A stretch of 51,829 nucleotides of DNA from an uncultured Gammaproteobacteria bacterium. GTDB lineage: Bacteria > Pseudomonadota > Gammaproteobacteria > Pseudomonadales > Pseudohongiellaceae. Each line of letters begins with the position of its first letter. The stretch's first letter is position 1. The stretch covers positions 1 through 51,829 of the forward strand of contig CAJXPR010000012.1 of NCBI GenBank assembly GCA_913058135.1, written 5' to 3'. Of the stretch, positions 1 through 7,920 are shown piece by piece. The notes beneath the pieces were generated by a model, which had not been told where the DNA came from, made no database searches, and saw only the letters and a program-made list of their open reading frames with translations. The position numbers and the translations under genes are program-made.

Positions 1-38
1 GTAGATCGTCGGCAGCGTCAGATGTGTATAAGAGACAG
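1..38. other. Untrimmed Nextera (Tn5) adapter, left end
   Basis: Bases 6-38 are the Illumina Nextera read-1 adapter, ending in the 19-bp Tn5 mosaic end AGATGTGTATAAGAGACAG at 20-38. Bases 1-5 (GTAGA) match the last five bases of the i5 index seen complete at the other end. This is synthetic sequence. Reading frames that begin here acquire the artefactual N-terminus MYKRQ. Native DNA starts at base 39. Confidence 0.98.
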
Positions 39-1712
39 AGCGAGAGCTTTGCTGATCTATTTGAAGAAAGTTTAAAAACCATTGATATGAAGCCCGGTTC
101 AATTGTGACCGGTGTGGTTATTGATATCGACAGCGACTGGGTAACGGTCCACGCTGGTTTGAAGTCAGAAGGCGTTATTCCACGTGACCAGTTCTTTTCC
201 GAAAGCGGCGAATTTAGCCTGCAAATCGGTGACGAAGTGCAGGTTGCTCTGGAATCTGTAGAAGATGGTTTTGGTGAGACTAAATTGTCTCGCGAAAAAG
301 CCAAGCGTGCTGAAGCATGGACTACTCTTGAAGCTGCCTATGAAGCTGAAGAAACCGTTATCGGTATCATCAATGGCAAGGTAAAAGGTGGTTTTACTGT
401 CGACATCAACAGCATCCGTGCCTTCCTGCCCGGTTCATTGGTTGACGTTCGTCCGGTTCGCGATACTGCGCACCTCGAAGGCAAAGAACTCGAATTCAAA
501 GTCATTAAGCTGGACCAGAAGCGCAACAACGTTGTGGTTTCCCGTCGCGCAGTTCTGGAAGCAGTCAGCTCGGAAGAGCGTGATGAACTGTTGGCCAGCC
601 TGCAGGAAGGCCTGGTTATAAAAGGTATCGTCAAAAACCTCACCGACTACGGTGCATTCGTTGATCTGGGCGGCGTTGATGGCCTGCTGCACATTACTGA
701 CATGTCCTGGAAGCGTATCAAGCATCCAAGTGAAATCGTTAATGTCGGCGATGAGATCAAGGTCAAGGTGCTGAAGTACGACCGTGAGCGCAATCGCGTT
801 TCCCTCGGACTCAAGCAGCTGGGCGAAGATCCGTGGGTTGATATCAAAGCCCGTTACCCGGAAGAAACCAAGGTCAAGGCACGCGTTACCAATCTGACAG
901 ACTACGGCTGTTTTGCCGAACTGGAGGAGGGCGTTGAAGGCCTGGTTCACGTTTCCGAAATGGACTGGACCAACAAGAATGTTCACCCATCCAAGATTGT
1001 CCAGCTGGGTGATGAAGTTGAAGTAATGATTCTGGATATCGACGAAGAACGTCGTCGTATTTCTCTGGGTATCAAGCAGTGCTTCCAGAACCCATGGGAT
1101 CGTTTCGCCGAGCAGTTCAAGAAAGGCGACAAGATTTCCGGCAGCATCAAGTCAATCACTGACTTCGGTATCTTTATTGGTCTGGACGGCAACATTGACG
1201 GCCTGGTTCACCTGTCTGACATCTCCTGGGATGAGTCCGGTGAAGATGCGGTCCGTGCCTACAAGAAGGGAGACGAGATCGAAACCGTTATCCTGTCTGT
1301 TGACCCGGAACGTGAACGTATCTCTCTGGGTATCAAGCAGTTGTCCGACGATCCGTTTGCCAACTACGTGGGCGAGTTCGAAAAAGGCAGCATAGTGAAA
1401 GCCACGGTTACTTCTGTGGAAGCGAAGTCTGCTGCTGTGGATCTGGGTAACGGTGTTGAAGGCCTGCTGCGCGCATCGGAAATCAGCCGCGACAAGGTTG
1501 AAGATGCCCGTAATGTGCTCAAGGAAGGCGACCAGATAGACGTGAAAGTGGTCAGTGTTGACCGCAAGAACCGCGTTCTTGGCGTCTCTGTGAAAGCTAT
1601 CGAGATGGATGACGAGAAAGCAGCAATCCAGGATCACAAGAACCAGGATACTGCAGCTTCCGGGCCAACCACTATCGGTGACCTGATCAAAGCGCAGATG
1701 GACAAGCAATAA
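39..1712 (+). CDS. rpsA: 30S ribosomal protein bS1 (start codon missing)
   Basis: Ribosomal protein S1 binds mRNA on the 30S platform and helps unfold and dock leaders during initiation. Six consecutive S1/OB-fold repeats are readable, at about residues 20-87, 105-171, 190-260, 277-347, 364-434 and 450-520 of 557. Characteristic stretches include [19 protein letters not shown] and DTPG-free S1 cores ending in RISLGIKQ. The native protein begins [11 protein letters not shown] directly after adapter sequence. Compared with the usual M(T/S)ESFA start, only the initiator codon appears lost, so the gene is essentially complete. Length matches the family (about 557 residues). ihfB follows after 19 nt, the usual rpsA-ihfB pairing; the upstream partner cmk, if present, is off the window. 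Confidence 0.97.
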   Translation, partial: SESFADLFEESLKTIDMKPGSIVTGVVIDIDSDWVTVHAGLKSEGVIPRDQFFSESGEFSLQIGDEVQVALESVEDGFGETKLSREKAKRAEAWTTLEAAYEAEETVIGIINGKVKGGFTVDINSIRAFLPGSLVDVRPVRDTAHLEGKELEFKVIKLDQKRNNVVVSRRAVLEAVSSEERDELLASLQEGLVIKGIVKNLTDYGAFVDLGGVDGLLHITDMSWKRIKHPSEIVNVGDEIKVKVLKYDRERNRVSLGLKQLGEDPWVDIKARYPEETKVKARVTNLTDYGCFAELEEGVEGLVHVSEMDWTNKNVHPSKIVQLGDEVEVMILDIDEERRRISLGIKQCFQNPWDRFAEQFKKGDKISGSIKSITDFGIFIGLDGNIDGLVHLSDISWDESGEDAVRAYKKGDEIETVILSVDPERERISLGIKQLSDDPFANYVGEFEKGSIVKATVTSVEAKSAAVDLGNGVEGLLRASEISRDKVEDARNVLKEGDQIDVKVVSVDRKNRVLGVSVKAIEMDDEKAAIQDHKNQDTAASGPTTIGDLIKAQMDKQ

Positions 1713-1731
1713 TCAACTCAAGGAACCTGTC

Positions 1732-2022
1732 ATGACAAAGTCTGAGCTTATCGAGCGCATTGCCGCCAAACAGACGCAGTTATCAGCAAAAGATTGCGAG
1801 TTTGCCGTCAAGGCGGTCATTGAGTATATGTCTGAGGCTTTGTCAGAAGGCGGCCGGATTGAAATTCGTGGATTCGGCAGTTTTTCCCTGCACTATCGTG
1901 TGCCCCGGATCGGGCGCAATCCCAAAACCGGGACACCGGTAGCGCTGAGCGGAAAACATGTGCCACATTTCAAGCCTGGTAAGGAGTTGAGAGACCGTGT
2001 CAACAACACGCTGGACCACTGA
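1732..2022 (+). CDS. ihfB: Integration host factor subunit beta
   Basis: IHF-beta pairs with IHF-alpha (encoded here at 16964-17269) to make the sequence-specific DNA-bending heterodimer used in recombination, replication and promoter architecture. The 96-residue product has the HU/IHF fold: dimerising N-terminal helices, then the DNA-clamping arm with GRNPKTG at about residues 62-68 and the [15 protein letters not shown]-terminal signature. It starts [10 protein letters not shown], the normal start, with AAGGAAC a few bases upstream. It lies 19 nt after rpsA and is followed by a strong terminator at 2067-2106, so rpsA-ihfB is likely one transcript. Confidence 0.97.
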   Translation: MTKSELIERIAAKQTQLSAKDCEFAVKAVIEYMSEALSEGGRIEIRGFGSFSLHYRVPRIGRNPKTGTPVALSGKHVPHFKPGKELRDRVNNTLDH

Positions 2023-2066
2023 CCATAAAAGTCCGGTCTGACCCGGTTTGCTGGTGACACTGATAT

Positions 2067-2106
2067 AAAAAACGGCGTATTCGCAAGAATGACGCCGTTT
2101 TTTATT
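2067..2106 (+). terminator. Rho-independent terminator after ihfB
   Basis: A perfect 12-bp stem, AAAAAACGGCGT (2067-2078) pairing with ACGCCGTTTTTT (2092-2103), encloses a 13-nt loop. The A and T runs make it potentially bidirectional. It separates rpsA-ihfB from lapA, whose start codon is only 44 nt further on. Confidence 0.9.
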
Positions 2107-2149
2107 TGTGCTCCACACTATGGCGATTGCCCATCGGGAGTTACCGATT

Positions 2150-2440
2150 ATGCAGCGATTCAAACGTTGGTTAATATTTCTATTGCTGTTACTGATTTTT
2201 GTTCTCAGCGTAGGGTTTTCCATGTGGAATACTACGCCCGTTACGTTATCATTCGGATTTCATGAGTTTTCCGCCCGGCCCATGTCGTTCTGGCTGATCA
2301 TTACGTTCTGCATAGGCGGATTGATTGGCATAACAGTTGGCGCCGGTATAGTCCGCGATGCACGCCTGCGTCGTCGTATAAAGGCGCTGGAGAAGGAGCT
2401 GGAGAAACGGCCCCGGTTCAAGGCCAGTGAGATCGACTGA
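2150..2440 (+). CDS. lapA: LapA-family inner-membrane protein
   Basis: LapA (YciS) is a small inner-membrane protein that works with LapB in lipopolysaccharide assembly and LpxC turnover in enterobacteria. The 96-residue product has two hydrophobic helices (about residues 8-25 and 46-66) and a basic coiled tail (RDARLRRRIKALEKELEK), the standard LapA layout. The ATG at 2150 is chosen because GGGAG lies 9 nt upstream; in-frame starts further upstream fall next to or inside the terminator. In many gammaproteobacteria the order is ihfB-lapA-lapB-pyrF, but here pyrF follows directly and lapB is missing. The intervening terminator implies a separate promoter or partial read-through. Confidence 0.88.
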   Translation: MQRFKRWLIFLLLLLIFVLSVGFSMWNTTPVTLSFGFHEFSARPMSFWLIITFCIGGLIGITVGAGIVRDARLRRRIKALEKELEKRPRFKASEID

Positions 2441-2468
2441 TTTTCAAAATTGCCAGGGAGAGATCATC

Positions 2469-3173
2469 GTGCAGGAACAGAACAGAATTATTATTGCGCT
2501 GGATATGGCCAGTACAGACGAGGTTATGGCACTGCTGCAGCAACTGGACCCGGCCTCCTGCAGGGTCAAGGTTGGCAAAGAACTGTTTACCCGTTTTGGG
2601 CCGGAGCTGGTTCGCAAAATCAGCGACATGGGGTTCGACATTTTTCTGGACCTTAAATTCCATGACATACCCAATACCGTGCACAAGGCTGTAGCTGCCG
2701 CTGCAGAGCTGGGCGTCTGGATGCTGACACTGCATGCTTCGGGGGGAGCGGACATGTTGCGCGCTGCCCGTGATGCGATTGCCGACCTGGAGCATAAGCC
2801 GCTTCTGGTGGCAGTGACATTGTTGACCAGTCTGGAAGAGGATGATCTGATTGTACAGGGAGTACAACGTTCACCGCTTGAGCAGGTGCAGCGATTGGCA
2901 TCGCTGGCCCAGGAATGCGGCATGGATGGCGTTGTGTGCTCGGCTGCCGAGGCCGGCGAACTGAGAAAGCTGCTGCGGAAGGATTTTTTGCTGGTGACGC
3001 CTGGCATCAGACCACAGGGTGACCGCGCCGACGACCAGAAACGCATCGTGACACCTGCCGCTGCTGTCAGGGAAGGCAGTGACTACCTGGTAATAGGCAG
3101 ACCTATCACCCGTGCGCGTGAACCACTGGAAAAGCTTGCATCGATCCAGAAAGAAATTTCGGGTGTGAACTGA
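2469..3173 (+). CDS. pyrF: Orotidine 5'-phosphate decarboxylase
   Basis: This enzyme catalyses the last step of de novo UMP synthesis, decarboxylation of orotidylate to UMP. The product is a single TIM barrel of 234 residues. Visible signatures are IIIALD near the N-terminus, the catalytic Asp-Lys array in DLKFHDIPNT (about residues 61-70), and the phosphate-binding LVTPGIRP and YLVIGRPIT near the C-terminus. The GTG at 2469 is preferred because GGGAG sits 8 nt upstream. A longer frame reaching back to 2427 would overlap lapA and adds residues absent from the family. It lies 28 nt after lapA, consistent with co-transcription. Confidence 0.96.
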   Translation: MQEQNRIIIALDMASTDEVMALLQQLDPASCRVKVGKELFTRFGPELVRKISDMGFDIFLDLKFHDIPNTVHKAVAAAAELGVWMLTLHASGGADMLRAARDAIADLEHKPLLVAVTLLTSLEEDDLIVQGVQRSPLEQVQRLASLAQECGMDGVVCSAAEAGELRKLLRKDFLLVTPGIRPQGDRADDQKRIVTPAAAVREGSDYLVIGRPITRAREPLEKLASIQKEISGVN

Positions 3174-3198
3174 AATTTGTGCTAAAAACAGGTCAGTG

Positions 3199-3217
3199 CC
3201 TGTCAGAATTTGACAGG
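3199..3217. promoter_or_regulatory. Palindrome overlapping a TTGACA box upstream of the ComEA-like gene
   Basis: CCTGTCAGAATTTGACAGG is a perfect 7-bp inverted repeat with a 5-nt centre. Its right arm overlaps a consensus-like -35 element TTGACA (3210-3215). No good -10 is visible at 16-18 bp. It could be an operator or a weak pyrF-distal hairpin without a U-tract. Confidence 0.35.
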
Positions 3218-3260
3218 AGACTGTACGTAAATGTGTTCAATCAGGAAAAGGAGTTTCCAT

Positions 3261-3608
3261 ATGCAAGCAGCAAAGCGTTTTATCCGGCTCGGTCTCAAAT
3301 CTTTTTTGTTCTGCCTGGCAACCAGCGCCGCAGTGTTGTCGGTGTCGCTCGGTGCCATCGCGCAGGAATCGCCTGCGCCTGCCGAAATAAGTGTTGAAGA
3401 GCGGGTGAATATCAACACCGCTGACGCCGAAACACTGGCACTGGCACTTGATGGTGTGGGTATGACCAGGGCGATGGATATCATCGCCTACCGTGAAAAA
3501 AATGGCGAATTCGAGACAGTTGAGCAGTTGCAGGAGGTCACTGGCATCGGACCAGCAACACTGGAACGAAACCGATCGCGTATTTTACTTTCAGATCCAA
3601 CCGAGTAA
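3261..3608 (+). CDS. Secreted ComEA-like helix-hairpin-helix protein
   Basis: A 115-residue protein with an N-terminal signal sequence (hydrophobic core about residues 11-33, probable cleavage after AIA, residue 34) followed by a ComEA-type double helix-hairpin-helix DNA-binding domain (about 48-110). The domain signature is VNINTADAETLALALDGVG, then FETVEQLQEVTGIGPATLERN. Such periplasmic proteins bind incoming double-stranded DNA in competent bacteria, although many gammaproteobacterial relatives have no proven role in uptake. The ATG at 3261 has AAAGGAG 7 nt upstream. In Pseudomonas a homologue sits beside wbpM near uvrB, and a similar neighbourhood is seen here. It is followed by an inverted repeat at 3638-3660. 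Confidence 0.85.
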   Translation: MQAAKRFIRLGLKSFLFCLATSAAVLSVSLGAIAQESPAPAEISVEERVNINTADAETLALALDGVGMTRAMDIIAYREKNGEFETVEQLQEVTGIGPATLERNRSRILLSDPTE

Positions 3609-3637
3609 CGACTCGGGCCACCCACATACGGTAGAAT

Positions 3638-3660
3638 GGGAGCCCTGTTTCGGGGCTCCC
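3638..3660 (+). terminator. GC-rich hairpin after the ComEA-like gene
   Basis: GGGAGCCC (3638-3645) pairs with GGGCTCCC (3653-3660) around a 7-nt loop. The stem is strong but no T-run follows, so it is at best a weak or factor-assisted terminator. A second small repeat (CCGAG/CTCGG, 3600-3616) surrounds the stop codon. Confidence 0.5.
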
Positions 3661-3735
3661 TGATGGCCGGCGCCGATTGACACTACAAGTGGCTGCTGCC
3701 TTCATTGGCAGCCGGCGATTGATGATGGGTTCAAT

Positions 3736-4773
3736 ATGTGGGTTTGGTTGGCATTGCCAGGTGCCTTTCTGCTGTCCTGGTTTATCAGTGCGTTGCTTGT
3801 TCGTCGCGGCGGCAGCTGGTTGCTGGATGTGCCTGTCGAACGCAGTGCGCATCACCGGGCAACACCTCGCGGTGGCGGTATCGCCATTGTCATCAGTACG
3901 TACAGTTTTCTTATTATCCTTGCCAGTCAGGGTTTCCTGAACCTGTTTCAGTTCAGTGTCCTGCTCTGCGCGTTGCCGGTGGCCGTCACTGGTTTCGCCG
4001 ATGACATACGTTCGCTTTCGGTGAAAGTCCGCTTGCCGGTACATCTATTGGCGGCATCCATTGCTCTGTTTCTGTTGGGACCGGTGCCCGAGCCTTTTTT
4101 CAGCGGCCTGGTCGAATTGCCCTATATCCTGATGTCAGCATTGCTGATGATAGCCCTTGTATGGCTGCTCAACCTGTATAATTTCATGGACGGTATCGAC
4201 ACGCTGGCGGCGGGCCAGTGCCTGTTTGTCAGCGGCGCCGCGGCGATACTGTTGCCTGACACACAGGTCGCACTGGTTTGGGTCTGCGCAGGTCTGTTTG
4301 TCGCGACACTGGGGTTCTTCCTGTGGAATCTACCCCCGGCCAGGTTGTTCATGGGTGATGTCGGTAGTACCTTCCTGGGTTTCTTTCTGGGACTGCTGGG
4401 ATTGCTCAGCCACTTTGATGGCAGTCTTTCAGTCTGGGTCTGGGTGCTCTTGATGGGCGTGTTTATCGCGGACACTACCTGTACGCTTTTACGACGCTGG
4501 GCTTCGGGTTTCAGCGTGACCCAGGGCCACAGTACACATGCCTATCAGCACCTCGCGCGCCGCCTGGGCAGCCACAGCCAGGTCGCCTGGTTGTTGACTG
4601 CCGTCAATGTGGTGTGGCTGCTGCCACTGGCCTGGCTTGCCGCCGAACACCCCGAATACGGGGTGGCACTGGCATTCTCTGGTATAGTACCGTTAATGAT
4701 TGCAGCTGCCTTACTGGGAGCAGGGACTGAAGCTATCGCCAACGCGGTCGCCGACACAAAGGATCAGGCATGA
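3736..4773 (+). CDS. wbpL: WbpL/WecA-type undecaprenyl-phosphate sugar-1-phosphate transferase
   Basis: A polytopic glycosyltransferase of the GT4/MraY-WecA superfamily that moves a HexNAc-1-phosphate from a UDP-sugar to undecaprenyl phosphate, starting O-antigen or other surface glycan synthesis at the inner membrane. The 345-residue product has about ten hydrophobic segments. Family motifs are GFADDIRS (Asp89-Asp90), NLYNFMDGID (146-155), RLFMGDVGS (203-211) and the His-rich cytoplasmic loop GHSTHAYQHLARR typical of the WbpL/Fuc4NAc subgroup. Its stop overlaps the start of the next gene (ATGA, 4770-4773), so the two are translationally coupled. In Pseudomonas wbpL and wbpM end the O-antigen cluster between ihfB and uvrB. 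The exact donor sugar cannot be told. Confidence 0.88.
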   Translation: MWVWLALPGAFLLSWFISALLVRRGGSWLLDVPVERSAHHRATPRGGGIAIVISTYSFLIILASQGFLNLFQFSVLLCALPVAVTGFADDIRSLSVKVRLPVHLLAASIALFLLGPVPEPFFSGLVELPYILMSALLMIALVWLLNLYNFMDGIDTLAAGQCLFVSGAAAILLPDTQVALVWVCAGLFVATLGFFLWNLPPARLFMGDVGSTFLGFFLGLLGLLSHFDGSLSVWVWVLLMGVFIADTTCTLLRRWASGFSVTQGHSTHAYQHLARRLGSHSQVAWLLTAVNVVWLLPLAWLAAEHPEYGVALAFSGIVPLMIAAALLGAGTEAIANAVADTKDQA

Positions 4774-6773
4774 ATTTGTATACCATACCGTTATCACGAA
4801 CCGTCAAGCAGGTGTTACTGATGCTGGTCGACGGATTCATGCTTGCCCTGGCTGCATGGTTGTCGTTCAACATGCTGGACATCAATGCCGGTGCGCTTGC
4901 CGACCGTATGGTGCTGTTCACCGGGCTGGCCATCCTGCTCAGTGTGCTGGGTTTTTTCCGCATCGGCTTGTACCGCGCGCTGCTTTTGTACATGGGCGTG
5001 CAATCAGGATTTATTGTGCTGCAGGGGGTAACCATTGCCGCAGGATTGTTCGGGGCAGTGTACTACTTTGTGTTGTCGCCCCAGGAGCTCAAGAACTCAG
5101 TAGTGCCCATTTTCTGGATGCTTGCTCTGCTGTTTATCGGGGGTAGCCGGTTTGTCGCCAAGCTGGCTCTGCAAAGCCTTATTCAGAACTTTCGTCCCAA
5201 AGAGCCCGTCATAATCTATGGAGCCGGCAGCTCAGGTATGCAACTGGTGGCCGCCCTGCAAAATGGTGATCAGTATCTGCCTGTCGCATTTGTTGATGAC
5301 AGTCGGCATATCGTAGGCAGTATCGTTCACGGCATCCGCGTATACAGCCCTTCGGCACTGACCGACCTGATCAACAATTTTTCCGTGCGTCAGATTCTGC
5401 TGGCCATGCCTTCGGCCAGCCATGCCGAGCGCAAAGAAATTCTCAACCGTCTGGAGCATCTGCCGGTGCATGTCAAAACCGTGCCAGAGCTGTTTGATAT
5501 GCGTTCAGGCAAAGTGCACGTAGATGAAGTGCGCGATATTGACATTGAAGACCTGCTGGGTCGAGACATCGTGCCGCCAGATCCGGGCCTGATGGGAGCC
5601 TGCATCACGGGCAAGTCAGTGCTGGTTACAGGCGCCGCAGGATCCATTGGCTCAGAACTGTGCCGGCAGATCGTAGCCCTGCGCCCGGCCCGGCTGGTAC
5701 TGCTGGACAGCTTCGAATTCGGACTGTATGACGTCGAGCTGGAGCTGCAGGTATTGCGCGACTCGCTGCCCGAGGCAGATGGCGCCGTCGATTCCGAGAT
5801 TATTGCACTGCTGGGCAATGTCTGTAATCGTGGCCTGATGGAAGCGGTGATGAACCGGTTCGGTGTCAATACTGTTTACCATGTGGCCGCCTACAAACAA
5901 GTACCCATGGTAGAAAAGAATGTTGTCGAAGGTGTACAAAACAATGTGTTCGGCACTGCGGTGTCCGCAATGGCGGCGCAAAAATGCGGCGTCGAGCATT
6001 TTGTACTTATTTCCACGGACAAGGCCGTGCGGCCCACCAACGTCATGGGGGCCACCAAGCGCTTTGCTGAACAGGTGCTGCAGGCGCTCACCGTAACGCG
6101 GGCCAGTAGTACCTGTTTCAGCATGGTGCGGTTCGGCAATGTGCTGGGCTCATCAGGTTCGGTTGTGCCACTGTTCCGGCGACAGATCAGCGAAGGAGGG
6201 CCGGTAACGGTTACTCACCCTGAAGTAACGCGTTATTTCATGACAGTTGAAGAGGCTGCCCAGCTTGTTATTCAGGCTGGCTCCATGGCTAGCGGCGGCG
6301 ACGTATTTGTGCTCGACATGCATGACCCGATCAAGATTGTCGACCTGGCGAGGAAAATGATCCACCTGATGGGCTATGACGTCCGTGACGAAAATTCCTA
6401 TCGCGGCGACATCGCGATTGAGTACACCGGGCTGCGTCCTGGGGAAAAACTGTTTGAAGAATTGCTGATTGGGGAATCTGTGACTGGCACGGAACATCCC
6501 AAAATCATGAGAGCAGAGGAAGACTATCTGCCCTGGGAAACTCTGGAGCCGATGCTGAACGAACTGCAGGCGGCATGCTCAGCCATGGACCTGGCCGGTA
6601 TACGGCACATTCTCATGCGGGCCGTGGACGGTTTCGAACCGGATACCCTGGCGGATGATCCATTGTGGCTGAGTAAGCCAGTCACCATTGCTGCACCGTC
6701 AGAGGGCGCACGAGCAGAGACAGTTCCTTCGCGTACTGCCTCTGCCAATGTGACACCGTTGCACAAACGCTAG
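4770..6773 (+). CDS. wbpM: WbpM/CapD/PglF-type nucleotide-sugar 4,6-dehydratase
   Basis: A membrane-anchored dehydratase that converts UDP-GlcNAc to a 4-keto-6-deoxy sugar, precursor of QuiNAc, FucNAc or bacillosamine-type residues. The 667-residue product has four N-terminal transmembrane helices (within 1-135), a first CoA-binding-like Rossmann domain (VIIYGAGSSGMQ, 148-158), and a catalytic short-chain dehydrogenase domain with TGAAGSIGSE (287-296), HVAAYKQVPMVEKN and STDKAVRPTNVMGATKR. The usual catalytic Tyr of YxxxK is Met (Met426-xxx-Lys430), as known for the WbpM/PglF branch. It is coupled by overlap to the transferase upstream. No reductase or epimerase for the product is next door. 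A convergent gene begins 17 nt beyond the stop. Confidence 0.92.
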   Translation: MNLYTIPLSRTVKQVLLMLVDGFMLALAAWLSFNMLDINAGALADRMVLFTGLAILLSVLGFFRIGLYRALLLYMGVQSGFIVLQGVTIAAGLFGAVYYFVLSPQELKNSVVPIFWMLALLFIGGSRFVAKLALQSLIQNFRPKEPVIIYGAGSSGMQLVAALQNGDQYLPVAFVDDSRHIVGSIVHGIRVYSPSALTDLINNFSVRQILLAMPSASHAERKEILNRLEHLPVHVKTVPELFDMRSGKVHVDEVRDIDIEDLLGRDIVPPDPGLMGACITGKSVLVTGAAGSIGSELCRQIVALRPARLVLLDSFEFGLYDVELELQVLRDSLPEADGAVDSEIIALLGNVCNRGLMEAVMNRFGVNTVYHVAAYKQVPMVEKNVVEGVQNNVFGTAVSAMAAQKCGVEHFVLISTDKAVRPTNVMGATKRFAEQVLQALTVTRASSTCFSMVRFGNVLGSSGSVVPLFRRQISEGGPVTVTHPEVTRYFMTVEEAAQLVIQAGSMASGGDVFVLDMHDPIKIVDLARKMIHLMGYDVRDENSYRGDIAIEYTGLRPGEKLFEELLIGESVTGTEHPKIMRAEEDYLPWETLEPMLNELQAACSAMDLAGIRHILMRAVDGFEPDTLADDPLWLSKPVTIAAPSEGARAETVPSRTASANVTPLHKR

Positions 6774-6790
6774 CTAGCGACTGCCTTACG

Positions 6791-7495
6791 TCAACGACGG
6801 GTAACCGACTCGATAATGACCGGCTCAACAGGCACATTCTGGTGCTGGTTACGATTGCCGGTCTCGACAGTGGCAATTTCGTCAACAACGTCCATGCCAC
6901 TGATGACTTCGCCAAACACCGCATAACCAAACTGCTGAGGCGTGGTTCCGGTCTGGTTAAGGAAGTCATTGTCTACCAGATTAATGAAGAACTGACTGGT
7001 GGCGCTGTCGACCACGTTGGTGCGTGCCATGGCCAGCGTGCCACGGTCATTCTGCAATGACGGGTCGGCCTCGTTAGTGATTGGCGGGTACCCGGACATT
7101 TCCACAAAATCGCTGTCATAGCCACCTCCCTGGATCATGAAACCCGGAATAACCCGGTGGAAGGTGAGGTTGTCGTACAGGCCGTTGTCAACATAACGCA
7201 GGAAGTTTTCCACTGAAATGGGTGCGCGATCTTCCCATAATTCGATTTCTATGCTGCCCATGCTGGTTTCCATGACCACCACCGGGTTGCCATCCATCTC
7301 GTCACTGATGGTATCAACGGCGTCTGAGGCCGCTTCGCTAACAGCTTCTGCCGCCTCAGTGGCGGTATCCGCTGCCTGCTCAGCCATGGATTCAAGATCA
7401 GCCGGCGCGTCGCTCTCACCCGAACAGGCGCCCAGAACCAGGGTGCCACCCAGCAACATGGCCACGAAAAGGTGTTTATAGCTTTTTGCAATCAT
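6791..7495 (-). CDS. Cyclophilin-type peptidyl-prolyl isomerase lipoprotein
   Basis: A 234-residue outer-envelope lipoprotein. Residues 1-24 form a lipoprotein signal (lipobox LGAC, acylated Cys24; Ser at +2 predicts outer-membrane sorting). Residues 25-65 are an Ala/Glu/Asp-rich, low-complexity, probably helical linker. Residues 66-234 form a cyclophilin domain with [13 protein letters not shown] and a catalytic Arg in FHR. It would catalyse prolyl cis-trans isomerisation of periplasmic proteins. The ATG at 7495 is chosen because AGGA lies 7 nt upstream on this strand; starts further upstream would give an unusually long signal. It is convergent with wbpM and downstream of tRNA-Asn on the same strand. 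Confidence 0.92.
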   Translation of the reverse strand: MIAKSYKHLFVAMLLGGTLVLGACSGESDAPADLESMAEQAADTATEAAEAVSEAASDAVDTISDEMDGNPVVVMETSMGSIEIELWEDRAPISVENFLRYVDNGLYDNLTFHRVIPGFMIQGGGYDSDFVEMSGYPPITNEADPSLQNDRGTLAMARTNVVDSATSQFFINLVDNDFLNQTGTTPQQFGYAVFGEVISGMDVVDEIATVETGNRNQHQNVPVEPVIIESVTRR

Positions 7496-7658
7496 AATCA
7501 TATCCTGCATAGTCGTACTCAAGAAGGTTCGAGTCAGTTTTGCCCGAGCCACCGATTATAACCGGAGATATAAAGGATACCAGTGTTTGCTTGCCGCACC
7601 ATGACGGAAGGCCGTGGGGTAATGGGCAAGGGGTAATGATACGACAGGGGGGGGGAAT

Positions 7659-7733
7659 TGGCTGCCCAACCAGGACTCGAACCTGGAACCAAGTGATTAA
7701 CAGTCACCTACTCTACCATTGAGCTATTGGGCA
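7659..7733 (-). tRNA. tRNA-Asn (GTT)
   Basis: A complete cloverleaf reads on the minus strand. Acceptor TGCCCAA (from 7733) pairs with TTGGGCA, discriminator G, and CCA is encoded (7661-7659). The anticodon loop is CTGTTAA with anticodon GTT, and the T-loop is GGTTCGAGTCC. In Pseudomonas a tRNA-Asn also lies between wbpM and uvrB, supporting the conserved neighbourhood. Confidence 0.97.
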
Positions 7734-7771
7734 ATCGTGTTGGTCATCTGCGTGACCCCAACAGGACGCGT

Positions 7772-7800
7772 ATACTAATGAGATTTTCAGATAGGGTCAA
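7772..7800 (-). promoter_or_regulatory. Sigma-70 promoter of tRNA-Asn
   Basis: On the minus strand TTGACC (7800-7795), a 17-bp spacer and TAGTAT (7777-7772) form a strong promoter. A GC-rich discriminator (ACGCGTCC) follows, typical of stable-RNA promoters under stringent control. Transcription would start near 7765, about 30 nt before the tRNA. Confidence 0.75.
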
Positions 7801-7920
7801 CCCTTCTTTACCAACTTTTGGCGGCCTGCAGTAATGTCGCCTGCAAGAGCCGGGCAGTCCGGTAATGCCGTTGATTGTGTCCGTCGCAAAGCCGGACGGC
7901 AACGGTGTATACTTCGGCGC

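Noticed and set aside
24-38. N-terminal extension MYKRQ on ribosomal protein S1
   Set aside because: These 15 bases are Nextera adapter; the peptide is a known sequencing artefact.
3199-3217. LexA box reading of CTGTCAGAATTTGACAG
   Set aside because: The central spacer is 9, not 8, so the two half-sites are out of LexA register.
6768-6779. 12-bp palindrome CGCTAGCTAGCG at the end of wbpM
   Set aside because: Has no T-run and covers the stop codon; most likely chance, with a possible minor role as a convergent-gene hairpin.
7647-7655. Run of nine Gs before tRNA-Asn
   Set aside because: A homopolymer in a non-coding gap with no associated motif; it could also be a base-calling weak spot.
7740-7920. 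SOS (LexA) box upstream of uvrB
   Set aside because: Searched for CTGT-N8-ACAG. The nearest sequence (CTGCGTGACCCCAACAG) has the wrong length and half-sites.
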